Source: an uncultured Tateyamaria sp.
GTDB lineage: Bacteria; Pseudomonadota; Alphaproteobacteria; Rhodobacterales; Rhodobacteraceae
Assembly: GCA_905480645.1 (NCBI GenBank)
Contig: CAJQRC010000017.1
Location: 1 to 64,000 of the forward strand
Length of the DNA: 64,000 nucleotides
Reading direction: 5' to 3'
Part shown: piece by piece, positions 47,264 to 56,724 of the stretch
Layout of the letters: the number at the start of each line of letters is the position of its first letter
Position numbering within the stretch: the first letter of the stretch is position 1
The notes under the pieces: model-generated
The model's database searches: none
Told to the model about the DNA's origin: nothing
The model's input: only the letters and a program-made list of their open reading frames with translations
Made by a program: the position numbers and the translations under genes

Positions 47264-48838
47264 TTAATAACCCAAAGCACACCCGTCTTTGCGCGGGTCA
47301 CTGGCACCTTCCAATACTCCATCTTTTCGTATGAGAATTGCTTGCGCGCCTCCAATGGCGGTTTCAGGACAACTTACATTGTGACCTAAGTCACTTAACT
47401 CAGATCTTACGGCGTCTGAATAACCCTTCTCAACTTTCATATTACCTTCATCTGAAAATGCTCGCGGAGCATCGATAGCTGATTGTGGATCGAGTTCGAA
47501 ATCGATCAAGTTTGATACAAACCTAGCATGACCATTTGGCTGATATGCTCCCCCCATCACACCAAAAGGCATAAAAGGCTTTCCGTCTTTTGCAAGCATT
47601 CCGGGTATAATAGTATGCATTGGCCGCTTGCCACCCTTAAGTTCGTTTGGATGACCTTTTTCCAGGTTAAATCCTGAACCACGATTTTGCAGTAAAATAC
47701 CAAATTTGTCTGAGGCAATACCAGAACCAAAGCCGTTGAAGATTGAGTATATTAAAGAAACAGCCATACCGTCGCGGTCAACAACACTTATATAAATTGT
47801 GTCTTTGTGTACCTGTTCGCTTAGCTTGTCTGGTGCATCCATTGCTTTTTTAGGGCTGATTAGGGCTGCCAGTTGTGCCGCCGTCTCCAAAGAAAGCATA
47901 TGCTCAAGTCGCGTTGTATAGTCGAAATCTGCTATAAACCTGTTCCGAGCGTTATAGGCAAGTTTTGCAGTTTCAGCCTCAATATGAGCGCGCTGACTAC
48001 CCCAAGGGTCCATTTCGGAAATGTTAAAATGGTCGAAGATGTTGAGCATAAGATTAGCTGTTGCTCCTTGGCCGTTAGGAGGATGTTCCACCAAATCTAC
48101 GCCTTTGTAGGAGCCGCTAATTGGGGTGGTTTTTGTACTGGAGGTATTTGCAAAATCTGCTTTTGTATGCTGACCACCTAAGCGGTTGAGTGCCGCTAAC
48201 ATGTCATCTGCTACCTCGCCTGTGTAAAACGCATCACGGCCATATTTTGCGATCTGGCGTAACACTTTAGCCTGACCTGGAGCTTTAAAGATTTGTCCAG
48301 CCTCAGGTATCTGTTTTCCTGCTAAAAACGTTTCACGCGCTTTACCTTGCAGTACAGAGGCGTCCCGCGCCCAGTCTGATGCAACACGAGGAGCGACGGG
48401 AACGCCAATCTCTGCATAGTGTATAGCTGGGCCTAAAAGCCGATCGATACCAAGATTGCCGACCTCTTCCGATAGCCTACAAAAGGCATCGATTGCACCA
48501 GGAACCGTAACTGAGTGTGGGCTTTGTTTTGGTACAACAGAATGCCCTTGATCGCGGAGCTGTGCCGCATCAAGACCTGCCGGCGCACGACCTGATCCGT
48601 TCAATGATTTCATCTCGCCATCTTGGTCTGACCAAAGAACGAAACAATCACCACCTATGCCAGTCATTTGTGGTTCGCAAATGCCTAATAAGACTGCGCC
48701 TGTAATGGCCGCGTCCATAGCGTTACCACCAGCCTTCAAGGTTTCGATAGCAGATTGTGTGGCAAGAGGGTGGGATGTTGCGCACATGCCTGAGGTTGAA
48801 AGAACCGGTGAGCGTCCGGGCATATGAAAATCGCGCAT
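47264..48838 (-). CDS. Gamma-glutamyltransferase-family protein
   Basis: ATSHPLATQSAIETLKAGGNAMDAAITGAVLLGICEPQMTGIGGDCF; catalytic-Thr-like segment HKDTIYISVVDRDGMAVSLI. Confidence 0.88.
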   Translation of the reverse strand: MRDFHMPGRSPVLSTSGMCATSHPLATQSAIETLKAGGNAMDAAITGAVLLGICEPQMTGIGGDCFVLWSDQDGEMKSLNGSGRAPAGLDAAQLRDQGHSVVPKQSPHSVTVPGAIDAFCRLSEEVGNLGIDRLLGPAIHYAEIGVPVAPRVASDWARDASVLQGKARETFLAGKQIPEAGQIFKAPGQAKVLRQIAKYGRDAFYTGEVADDMLAALNRLGGQHTKADFANTSSTKTTPISGSYKGVDLVEHPPNGQGATANLMLNIFDHFNISEMDPWGSQRAHIEAETAKLAYNARNRFIADFDYTTRLEHMLSLETAAQLAALISPKKAMDAPDKLSEQVHKDTIYISVVDRDGMAVSLIYSIFNGFGSGIASDKFGILLQNRGSGFNLEKGHPNELKGGKRPMHTIIPGMLAKDGKPFMPFGVMGGAYQPNGHARFVSNLIDFELDPQSAIDAPRAFSDEGNMKVEKGYSDAVRSELSDLGHNVSCPETAIGGAQAILIRKDGVLEGASDPRKDGCALGY

Positions 48839-48962
48839 TTTGCTATTCCTTAAAAAACGACAGGTTTGAAGTAATTTTAATAAAGTGAATATCCAATTTA
48901 CTGGTTAAGAAATATTACACTTACGTTTTTACTTAGAGTTAGGTTTTAATGGTGAAGTTTGG

Positions 48963-50267
48963 TTAATTTTCTGACTTTGCCTCGAAATCATTGAGCTGGG
49001 ATTCAAATCGAATTTGAATTTCTCGTAACTCTTGAATAGCGCCACGAATATCTGAACTGTCAAAAATATTAACTTCGACATGGCTTCCCAAATGAGACCA
49101 ATTTTTACCTGAATACCGGTCATCTGAATTAATGAAATCTGAAAACTCATAATAACTTACTGGGCGAGAAAATCCTTTTGGAGTGAATTCTCCTTTTGCT
49201 GCTGCTTTTACGTGTTTTTCAACTAATGTGTGTGTGCTTTGATCTAGCAATATACGGGTTGGTTCAGCCAAACCTTGAAGTCGAGCTGCGAGGTTAACCG
49301 GGCTACCCAAAACCGTATAGTCAAGGCGCTGATCGGAACCAAAATTACCAACTGTGCAATAACCTGTTGCGATACCCATTCGAACTTTCAACCCATTCGG
49401 AACACCATTTTTTTTCCAATAACTTTGCAATTCTTGGATTCGTTCTTGCATTCTGACAGCCATTTGAACGCAGCGCATGGCGTCTTCGTCCTCCCCTTCG
49501 GTTTCCGGATCACCAAAGAAAACCATAACTGCATCACCAATGAACTTATCTATTGTTCCACCGCATTCGATGGCAATATTTGTCATTTCAGACAAATATG
49601 AATTAATCACCAAAGCCAGACGTTCTGGTTCTAGCGTATCACTGAGGTCGGTGAATTGGACAATATCTGAGAAAAAGATTGTCAGGTTTTTTCTGGCGTG
49701 GGTTTTTGGTGCATCGTCTGTCTCAGAAAATATGCTATTGTAGATTTGAGGGGATAAATATTTAGCCAAACGGTTTGCTAATTGCTCAAGTTGAAGGCTC
49801 TTTTGTTCTATAATTTCGCGGTCATGGATTTTTTGTTCTAACAAGACCTCCCGCTCGCGCCGCAGTGCCCATTCTGAAGTTCTGTCTACAAATTGACCTT
49901 GTACCCCGTTGAGATATGAAAAATTACTATTCTGAGTTTTTGCAGAAAGCAGTGAATAAATTTTTTCTGACCCGTCAATTGAAACTTTAATTTCAGGTAA
50001 TAGTACCGACCCGTTTTGATCAAGCTCTGACGCAAATACATCTATCTGTTTTCCTGGCAAACCAAGTTGTTCTAAAACATCTAGCATAGATACATTTACT
50101 ACATTACCCAAGATTGGGAAAAATCGCTTAAAATTATTATTTGTTCTCTGAATTTCAAGATCGATGTTCGCAAAATAGGCCGCAGTAATAGCATTTTCAA
50201 AGTTGAAAAAACTTAAGTCCAAAATTGTCTTTTGATTAAAAAATTGTTCAGCGTTCATTGAGGTCAT
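48963..50267 (-). CDS. Class III adenylate/guanylate cyclase with N-terminal sensory-like region
   Basis: LTIFFSDIVQFTDLSD, GGTIDKFIGDAVMVFFGDPETEGEDEDAMRC, LDYTVLGSPVNLAARLQ; YLSPQIYNSIF linker. Confidence 0.9.
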   Translation of the reverse strand: MTSMNAEQFFNQKTILDLSFFNFENAITAAYFANIDLEIQRTNNNFKRFFPILGNVVNVSMLDVLEQLGLPGKQIDVFASELDQNGSVLLPEIKVSIDGSEKIYSLLSAKTQNSNFSYLNGVQGQFVDRTSEWALRREREVLLEQKIHDREIIEQKSLQLEQLANRLAKYLSPQIYNSIFSETDDAPKTHARKNLTIFFSDIVQFTDLSDTLEPERLALVINSYLSEMTNIAIECGGTIDKFIGDAVMVFFGDPETEGEDEDAMRCVQMAVRMQERIQELQSYWKKNGVPNGLKVRMGIATGYCTVGNFGSDQRLDYTVLGSPVNLAARLQGLAEPTRILLDQSTHTLVEKHVKAAAKGEFTPKGFSRPVSYYEFSDFINSDDRYSGKNWSHLGSHVEVNIFDSSDIRGAIQELREIQIRFESQLNDFEAKSEN

Positions 50268-50276
50268 GACCTTAGC

Positions 50277-50549
50277 TTAATGGATATTTGGACTTTCTGT
50301 CGTTTCGTGCTTTGTTTGTGCAAGTTTGGTGATGATAGCACCCCATGTGGTCACGCAGTAGGGTACCAAATATGTTAGAGCAATTTTTATTAGTGATGGA
50401 AACTGTCCTAACATCATCGAATTTCCATGATTTATCCAGGTTAGCAGGGTGCCCACTACGATTGCAGTAAGTATTGCTTTTTTCGGCGTACCATCGCTAA
50501 AGCCTAACATTACAAATTTTGAGTATTTTTTAAAATCTATTTTTTGCAT
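50277..50549 (-). CDS. Small membrane protein, NrtS-like (nitrate/nitrite transporter NrtS family)
   Basis: 90 aa, two TM: KKAILTAIVVGTLLTWINHGNSMM...LIKIALTYLVPYCVTTWGAI resembles the NrtS consensus from memory. Confidence 0.6.
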   Translation of the reverse strand: MQKIDFKKYSKFVMLGFSDGTPKKAILTAIVVGTLLTWINHGNSMMLGQFPSLIKIALTYLVPYCVTTWGAIITKLAQTKHETTESPNIH

Positions 50550-50796
50550 TTGGTTCGGATTAAATCATTCTATAAGTTTTCGCAAACTGGGCCCCAACTG
50601 TTTCATAACTGATGGGCCATCGGATAGCGTAGTCAGATTTAAAATAGCATTAGTAAGAAATTTGTTGAATGATAAATTCATGACCCGAGACTGCAAATTA
50701 CAGAACGCAACTGCCTCTTGCATTTCAAGCTTTAATTTTGTGTCTGTAAACTGAAAAATAAAATTAATTTCCCCCATGATGGTAGGAGGATTACTA

Positions 50797-51969
50797 GTGA
50801 AAAATGTCATAATTGCTGCAGCAAACCGCACACCGATGGGCGGTTTTCAAGGTGTTCTATCTAATAAAACGGCTTCAGAACTCGGTGGCGTTGCAATTAA
50901 AGCGGCGCTTGAGGGTGCCGCTTTAACTTCAGTGGACGAGGTTTTGATGGGCTGTGTTTTACCAGCCGGTCAAGGGCAGGCACCAGCCCGCCAAGCTAGT
51001 TTTGCTGCAGGTTTGAGTGAGGACGTGCCTGCTACAACCATAAATAAAATGTGTGGTTCTGGTATGAAAGCTGCCATGATGGCTTATGATCAAATTGCAC
51101 TTGGTCATGCTGATACAATGGTGGCTGGAGGTATGGAGAGCATGACCAATACTCCTTACATGCTCCCTAAAATGCGAGCAGGTTTGCGATTGGGGCATGG
51201 GCAGGTTTTTGATCATATGTTCCTTGATGGGCTAGAAGATGCTTATGAAAAAGGTCGTCTAATGGGGACTTTTGCAGAAGATTGCGCTGAAACTTTTCAA
51301 TTTACTCGTGAGGATCAGGATGAATATGCGTTAACTTCGCTAGCACGTGCGCAAAGGGCGCAAAAAACTAATGCTTTTAAAAATGAAATTGCTACTGTTT
51401 TTATTGAGACACGAAAGAGCGCAAAGGAGGTTATAGTTGATGAACAGCCTGGTACTGCACGGCCAGATAAAATTCCAAAATTAAAACCTGCTTTTCGGGA
51501 GGGTGGAACCGTAACTGCCGCCAATTCATCATCGATTTCTGATGGAGCTGCGGCACTTGTGCTGGCGTCTGAAGAGATGGCAATTGCTAAAAACCTGACA
51601 ATCCGTGGGCGCATACTTGGGCACGCTAGTCATGCCCAAGCGCCTAACATTTTCACAACGGCCCCAGTTTTTGCAGTGCTAAAGCTTTTGAGGCAGCTGG
51701 GATGGTCTAAAGAAGATGTGGATTTGTGGGAAGTAAACGAAGCCTTTGCTGTTGTTCCGCTTGCTTTTATGCGGGAAGTTGGAATTAGCCATGATATTGT
51801 GAATATCAATGGTGGAGCTTGTGCGCTAGGCCACCCGGTTGGTGCCTCAGGTGCTAGAATAATGGTGACATTGTTAAATGCATTGGAAAAACAAAATCTA
51901 AAACGGGGGATCGCTGCTATTTGCATTGGTGGTGGTGAAGGTACGGCCATAGCTATCGAGCGCACTTAA
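50797..51969 (+). CDS. Acetyl-CoA acetyltransferase (thiolase)
   Basis: Active-site NKMCGSGMKAAMMAYD, GGMESMTNTPYMLPKMR, NVNEAFAV-like LWEVNEAFAVVPLAFM, NINGGACALGHPVGASGARI, CIGGGEG; GTG at 50797 has a strong SD ggagg. Confidence 0.92.
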   Translation: MKNVIIAAANRTPMGGFQGVLSNKTASELGGVAIKAALEGAALTSVDEVLMGCVLPAGQGQAPARQASFAAGLSEDVPATTINKMCGSGMKAAMMAYDQIALGHADTMVAGGMESMTNTPYMLPKMRAGLRLGHGQVFDHMFLDGLEDAYEKGRLMGTFAEDCAETFQFTREDQDEYALTSLARAQRAQKTNAFKNEIATVFIETRKSAKEVIVDEQPGTARPDKIPKLKPAFREGGTVTAANSSSISDGAAALVLASEEMAIAKNLTIRGRILGHASHAQAPNIFTTAPVFAVLKLLRQLGWSKEDVDLWEVNEAFAVVPLAFMREVGISHDIVNINGGACALGHPVGASGARIMVTLLNALEKQNLKRGIAAICIGGGEGTAIAIERT

Positions 51970-52002
51970 GAGCCCTGCAAATAACACCAGTAGGGAGTTT
52001 GT

Positions 52003-52473
52003 ATGCTTACCCAGAAAAAAATAAATTATGATCTTTTGGCGAAAACAATTTTTGCTCTAACAGAAGCTGAAACAGATGAAGTGTCGTTAATGGCGACGAT
52101 AGTTTGTGAAGTTTACCACAGTGATGATCGTTTTAACTGGACTGGATTTTATCGCGTGACCGGCCCAGAAATGCTTAAGATTGGGCCTTATCAGGGCGCG
52201 CATGGATGCTTGCAAATCCCCTTTTCACGCGGCGTTTGTGGCGCAGCAGCGCGTACACAACGAACACAGTTGGTTAACGATGTTGATGCTTTCAAAGGTC
52301 ATATTGCATGCTCGTCCTCAACGCGATCAGAATTAGTTCTGCCAGTTTGGAACGCATGTGGAGAATTAATAGCGGTTTTTGATATTGATAGTGATCAGCC
52401 GCACGCTTTTATCGAGGAAGATTCAACGGAAATAGCTCGTATTTTAAAAGATGTATTTATGTCCAATTTTTGA
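52003..52473 (+). CDS. GAF-domain protein, free methionine-(R)-sulfoxide reductase-like
   Basis: FNWTGFYRV, FSRGVCGAAARTQRTQLVNDVDAFKGHIACSSSTRSELVLPV, conserved Cys pattern. Confidence 0.8.
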   Translation: MLTQKKINYDLLAKTIFALTEAETDEVSLMATIVCEVYHSDDRFNWTGFYRVTGPEMLKIGPYQGAHGCLQIPFSRGVCGAAARTQRTQLVNDVDAFKGHIACSSSTRSELVLPVWNACGELIAVFDIDSDQPHAFIEEDSTEIARILKDVFMSNF

Positions 52474-52568
52474 ATCAGTGGCATTGTGTCTAACTTAAGG
52501 AGTTGTTTTTTTAACATATAAACTTTCCTTTTCTAAAAAATTAGATATTTCGCCCAAAATCAAAGTAA

Positions 52569-52595
52569 AATGAAAAATCTTCTTGATTTTTCATT
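52569..52595. promoter_or_regulatory. AT-rich perfect dyad upstream of XRE-cupin regulator
   Basis: aatgaaaaatc-ttctt-gatttttcatt, 11-bp arms. Confidence 0.45.
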
Positions 52596-52637
52596 AAAGC
52601 CGTCATTACGTGAAATTATAAAGGATTTTTTCATATT

Positions 52638-53213
52638 ATGACCTTTCAAACTGATCTTACGACTGTTGATAGCCTTGGAGCTGACTTGCGTGCGCTACGA
52701 AAGTCGCGTGGACTTACTTTGCAGGAAATGGCAGATGCCGTTGGTCGGTCTGTTGGTTGGGTCAGTCAGATTGAAAGAGATTTGAGCGCACCATCGATTG
52801 CAGATTTAAGCCATATTGCTGAAATATTAGATGTTGCGGTTTCCACATTATTTCAAAGTGGTGTGCCAACTGCTGATGAAGATGGTTACATTGTCCGCAG
52901 TCGTAAGCGACGGCCAATTGGTTCACGGGCCGTGGGGCTTGTCGAAGAATTATTATCGCCAGATTTAACTGATGACTTTGAAATGGTGCGCTCTACCTTC
53001 GAACCGCACAGTGCAATTTCAGATTTCGTTGTGCGTCCAACACAAGAAGTAGGATACCTCATTTCTGGACATCTTGATCTCGAAATAGTTGATCGTCGTT
53101 TTACCATAAATCCAGGAGATAGCTTTCGTATTCGAGGTGAGGCTTTTCGCTGGATGAACCCATATGATGCACCAGCGGTTGCGATATGGGTTATCGCGCC
53201 ACCGGTGTATTGA
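52638..53213 (+). CDS. XRE-family transcriptional regulator with C-terminal cupin domain
   Basis: LGADLRALRKSRGLTLQEMADAVGRSVGWVSQIERDLSAPSIADLSHIAEILDV plus cupin. Confidence 0.9.
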   Translation: MTFQTDLTTVDSLGADLRALRKSRGLTLQEMADAVGRSVGWVSQIERDLSAPSIADLSHIAEILDVAVSTLFQSGVPTADEDGYIVRSRKRRPIGSRAVGLVEELLSPDLTDDFEMVRSTFEPHSAISDFVVRPTQEVGYLISGHLDLEIVDRRFTINPGDSFRIRGEAFRWMNPYDAPAVAIWVIAPPVY

Positions 53214-53377
53214 CATGTTTGAGGGGTGTTTCAGGTCTAAAGTTTCTTGGTTTTTATTTGTAAATACGGCAGGAGCCTATGCAGTTAATTTAATTATAAA
53301 TGGCATAACAATTAGGTTTAGGATTTTGATGATTGGTATACTGCTTTCTACTACTGCCACGCTAGAGAGATTAAAAT

Positions 53378-55825
53378 ATGAGTAATTTTCCAACTACGGC
53401 CCGTGTGGTCATCATTGGTGGTGGGGTCGTGGGTACCTCTACACTTTACCATCTTGCAAAAGCTGGATGGGCAGACTGCGTCCTTTTGGAAAAGAATGAA
53501 TTAACAGCAGGATCTACTTGGCATGCTGCAGGTAATTGCCCCAACTTTTCTGGATCGTGGGCTGTAATGAATATGCAGCGCTATGGGCTCGAAATGTATC
53601 GTACTCTGGCAGGTGATGTTGACTACCCAATGAATTATCATGTTACCGGTTCGCTTCGCCTTGGTCATTCGAAAGAGCGAATGCAGGAGTTTGAGCGGGT
53701 TGCAGGCATGGGTCGCTATCAGGGTATTGAGATGTCTGTCATGTCGCCGCGCGAGATGCAGGAATATCACCCTTTTATGGAAATCCATGACCTCGCTGGT
53801 GGTATGTTGGATCCGCTAGATGGTGATATTGATCCAGCGCAATTAACGCAGGCACTCGCTAGAGGTGCAAGGGATGCTGGGGCTCATATTGAACGATTTT
53901 GCCCCGCCATTGGGGTGGAGCGCGATGGTGATGAGTGGATTGTCAAAACGGATAAAGGAGACATCCGTTGCGATTATGTTGCAAACTGTGCTGGTTATTA
54001 TGCGCAAAGGGTTGGTGAGATGTTCAAGCCTTTTGGTGGTCGTACTGTGCCAATGGTTGTAATGTCTCATCAGTATTTTTTAACAGAAGAAATTGCGGAA
54101 GTTGCTGCTTGGACAAAGGATAAAGGCCATAAACTGCCAATAATACGTGACGTCGATATAAGTTACTATCTACGTCAAGATAAGTCTGGTTTGAATCTTG
54201 GTCCCTATGAACGGAACTGTAAGGCTCATTGGATTACGCCAGAAGACCCAATGCCTGAAGACTTTTCTTTTCAACTTTATCCGGATGATTTGGAACGTCT
54301 TGAATTTTATATTGAGGATGCGATGGCGCGAGTTCCTGCTTTGGGCCAGGCAGGTGTTAACCGCAACATTAATGGCCCCATTCCGTACGCTCCGGACGGT
54401 TTGCCAATGATCGGCCCAATGCCTGGTGTCAAGAACGCCTTTGAGGGGCACTGCTTTACCTTTGGTATTGCTCAGGGTGGTGGAGCAGGCAAAGTGCTCT
54501 CAGAATGGATTATGCACGGTGAGACTGAATGGGATATGTGGGCTACCGATACTCGCCGTTATACCAACTACGCTGATCATGAATATTGTTTAGCCAAAGC
54601 AATAGAAACATACGGCCACGAATATGGAATGCATTTTCCACATCATGAATGGCCAGCAGGGCGAGATAAAAAACTATCGCCTGTTGACGGCTTAGTCCGT
54701 TCTGCTGGTGGTCAAATGGGTTCTTACAATGGATGGGAACGCGTAAATTGGTTCTCTAAAGCTGGTGATGATACCTCAGAGAAAGCAACTCAAACATGGG
54801 AACGCGCTGGCCCTTGGGCGTTGCGGGTTAAAGAAGAGGTGGAGGCTGTACGCGATAATGTTGGCGTGTTGGATTTGGCAGGTTTTTCGCGATTTAATCT
54901 CAGTGGTGGAGGGGCTGCTGAGTGGTTGCGATGTCAGATTGCTGGTTCTTTACCCAAAGCGGGTCGAATGACGTTAGGATATTTTCCTGATAACCGCGGT
55001 CGAATTTTAACTGAAATGTCGATTATCCGGCATTCTGATGATGATTTCACTCTTATAACGGCAGCTTTAGCTCAATGGCATGATTTTGAAATACTTAGTA
55101 ATTCTTTGACAGACGGGTTGAGCCTGACAGACCATACTGATGAATTCTCAACTCTTATTGTAAGTGGACCCAAGTCTCGTGATCTGTTCGAAAGCCTTAA
55201 GACACAAGCAGATTTGTCATTGGGTTGGTTAAGTCATCAGGATGCAGTTGTTGCTGGTACAGCTTGTCGTTTGCTCCGTGTATCTTTTGCTGGTGAATTG
55301 GGTTGGGAAGTACATGCGCCAAATGCTGAAATTCCAAAATTATATGAGGCGATAAAGGGCGCAGGTGCCAAGCCATTTGGTATGTATGCTTTGAATTCCA
55401 TGCGGATTGAAAAAGGTTATCGTACGTGGAAGGGAGATCTGTCGACAGATTACACCCTATTTGAAGGTGGGTTGGATCGATTTATCAAACTTGAAAAGCC
55501 ACAAAATTTCCCTGGAAAGGCAGCCTTGCAAAATGAACAGCAACAGGGTGCTAAGAAGCGTTTTATTACTATGGTCGTCGATTCTGGTGACTATGATGCG
55601 CCATACATGTCTACTATATGGTGCGGCGATGAGGTTGTTGGAGAAACGACTTCTGGAGATTGGGGATATCGGGTCAATGCGTCTATTGCGCTTGGTGTAG
55701 TACGGGTGGATCTGTCTGTGCCTGGCACAGTTCTTGAAATTGAGATGTATGGCCGGCGTTACAAGGCAGTTGTGCAGCCAGATGAGCCACTTTGGGATCA
55801 CACAAACGAAAGGTTACGTGCGTGA
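53378..55825 (+). CDS. DMGDH-like FAD-dependent oxidoreductase fused to GcvT-type domain (paralog 1)
   Basis: VVIIGGGVVGTSTLYHLAKAGW, GSTWHAAGN; C-terminal GcvT-like AGELGWEVHAPN...NSMRIEKGYRTWKGDLSTDYTLFEGGL. Confidence 0.88.
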   Translation: MSNFPTTARVVIIGGGVVGTSTLYHLAKAGWADCVLLEKNELTAGSTWHAAGNCPNFSGSWAVMNMQRYGLEMYRTLAGDVDYPMNYHVTGSLRLGHSKERMQEFERVAGMGRYQGIEMSVMSPREMQEYHPFMEIHDLAGGMLDPLDGDIDPAQLTQALARGARDAGAHIERFCPAIGVERDGDEWIVKTDKGDIRCDYVANCAGYYAQRVGEMFKPFGGRTVPMVVMSHQYFLTEEIAEVAAWTKDKGHKLPIIRDVDISYYLRQDKSGLNLGPYERNCKAHWITPEDPMPEDFSFQLYPDDLERLEFYIEDAMARVPALGQAGVNRNINGPIPYAPDGLPMIGPMPGVKNAFEGHCFTFGIAQGGGAGKVLSEWIMHGETEWDMWATDTRRYTNYADHEYCLAKAIETYGHEYGMHFPHHEWPAGRDKKLSPVDGLVRSAGGQMGSYNGWERVNWFSKAGDDTSEKATQTWERAGPWALRVKEEVEAVRDNVGVLDLAGFSRFNLSGGGAAEWLRCQIAGSLPKAGRMTLGYFPDNRGRILTEMSIIRHSDDDFTLITAALAQWHDFEILSNSLTDGLSLTDHTDEFSTLIVSGPKSRDLFESLKTQADLSLGWLSHQDAVVAGTACRLLRVSFAGELGWEVHAPNAEIPKLYEAIKGAGAKPFGMYALNSMRIEKGYRTWKGDLSTDYTLFEGGLDRFIKLEKPQNFPGKAALQNEQQQGAKKRFITMVVDSGDYDAPYMSTIWCGDEVVGETTSGDWGYRVNASIALGVVRVDLSVPGTVLEIEMYGRRYKAVVQPDEPLWDHTNERLRA

Positions 55826-56715
55826 CAGACATTATTTTGTTGGATGGTGGTATGGGTCAAGAGTTGGTGCAACGCGCTGGTGACAAGCCGACTGCGCTTT
55901 GGTCTACACAAATAATGATTGATCACCCAGGCATGGTAGCCGGTGTGCATGCTGACTTTTATTCCGCAGGAGCAACTATCGCGACAGCTAATAGCTATGC
56001 AATTCACCGCGATCGATTAGCAAAAACTGAAATGGAAGGCCGTTTTTTTGATCTACACGCAATGGCTATCGCTGAGGCAAAGGCTGCCACAGTAGCCCAT
56101 GGTTCCGGTCAGATTGCGGGTGCGATTGGTCCACTTGGTGCGAGTTACCGGCCTGATTTACATCCAGAGACTAATGTTGCTGTGCGCCTGTTTGCTGAGG
56201 TGGCAGAACAATTAGTGGACAATAGTGAATTAATTATTGGAGAAACGATTGCGTCAATTGCACATGCACAAGATTTCTTAACTGCAACAAAACCTTTGGG
56301 TAAGCCAGTCTGGCTGGCGTTAACTTTGGACGATAGTGATGGTACCCGTCTGCGATCTGGTGAACCAGTTGCAAGTGTACTTCCAGTGATTGAAAGCGGG
56401 GTAGGTGCAATACTAATCAATTGCTGTACTCCGGAAGTTATACCTGACGCTCTCAAGATTATCGGTGAAGTGGGTATACCCTATGGGGCTTACGCTAATG
56501 GTTTTGAACACATTACTGATGAATTTTTGAGAGATTCCCCAACAGTCGATACTTTAAATTTACGTCGCGATTTTACGCCAAAGCTCTATGCAGATCATGT
56601 AATGGGTTGGATTGACCAAGGTGCTACTATTGTTGGTGGCTGCTGTGAAGTTGGTCCAACGCATATTGCGGAAATTGCTGAACAGTTGCGTGTAGCTGGG
56701 CATCAGATTGTTTAA
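55822..56715 (+). CDS. Homocysteine S-methyltransferase-family protein
   Basis: LLDGGMGQELVQRAG, ILINCCTPE, IVGGCCEVGPTHI zinc-Cys motifs; GTG start at 55822 overlapping previous stop (GTGA). Confidence 0.85.
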   Translation: MTDIILLDGGMGQELVQRAGDKPTALWSTQIMIDHPGMVAGVHADFYSAGATIATANSYAIHRDRLAKTEMEGRFFDLHAMAIAEAKAATVAHGSGQIAGAIGPLGASYRPDLHPETNVAVRLFAEVAEQLVDNSELIIGETIASIAHAQDFLTATKPLGKPVWLALTLDDSDGTRLRSGEPVASVLPVIESGVGAILINCCTPEVIPDALKIIGEVGIPYGAYANGFEHITDEFLRDSPTVDTLNLRRDFTPKLYADHVMGWIDQGATIVGGCCEVGPTHIAEIAEQLRVAGHQIV

Positions 56716-56724
56716 GGATTAAAA

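Noticed and set aside
53214-53377. Glycine-type riboswitch upstream of the DMGDH-like gene
   Set aside because: No recognisable conserved glycine-riboswitch core or terminator/anti-terminator; just AT-rich sequence.
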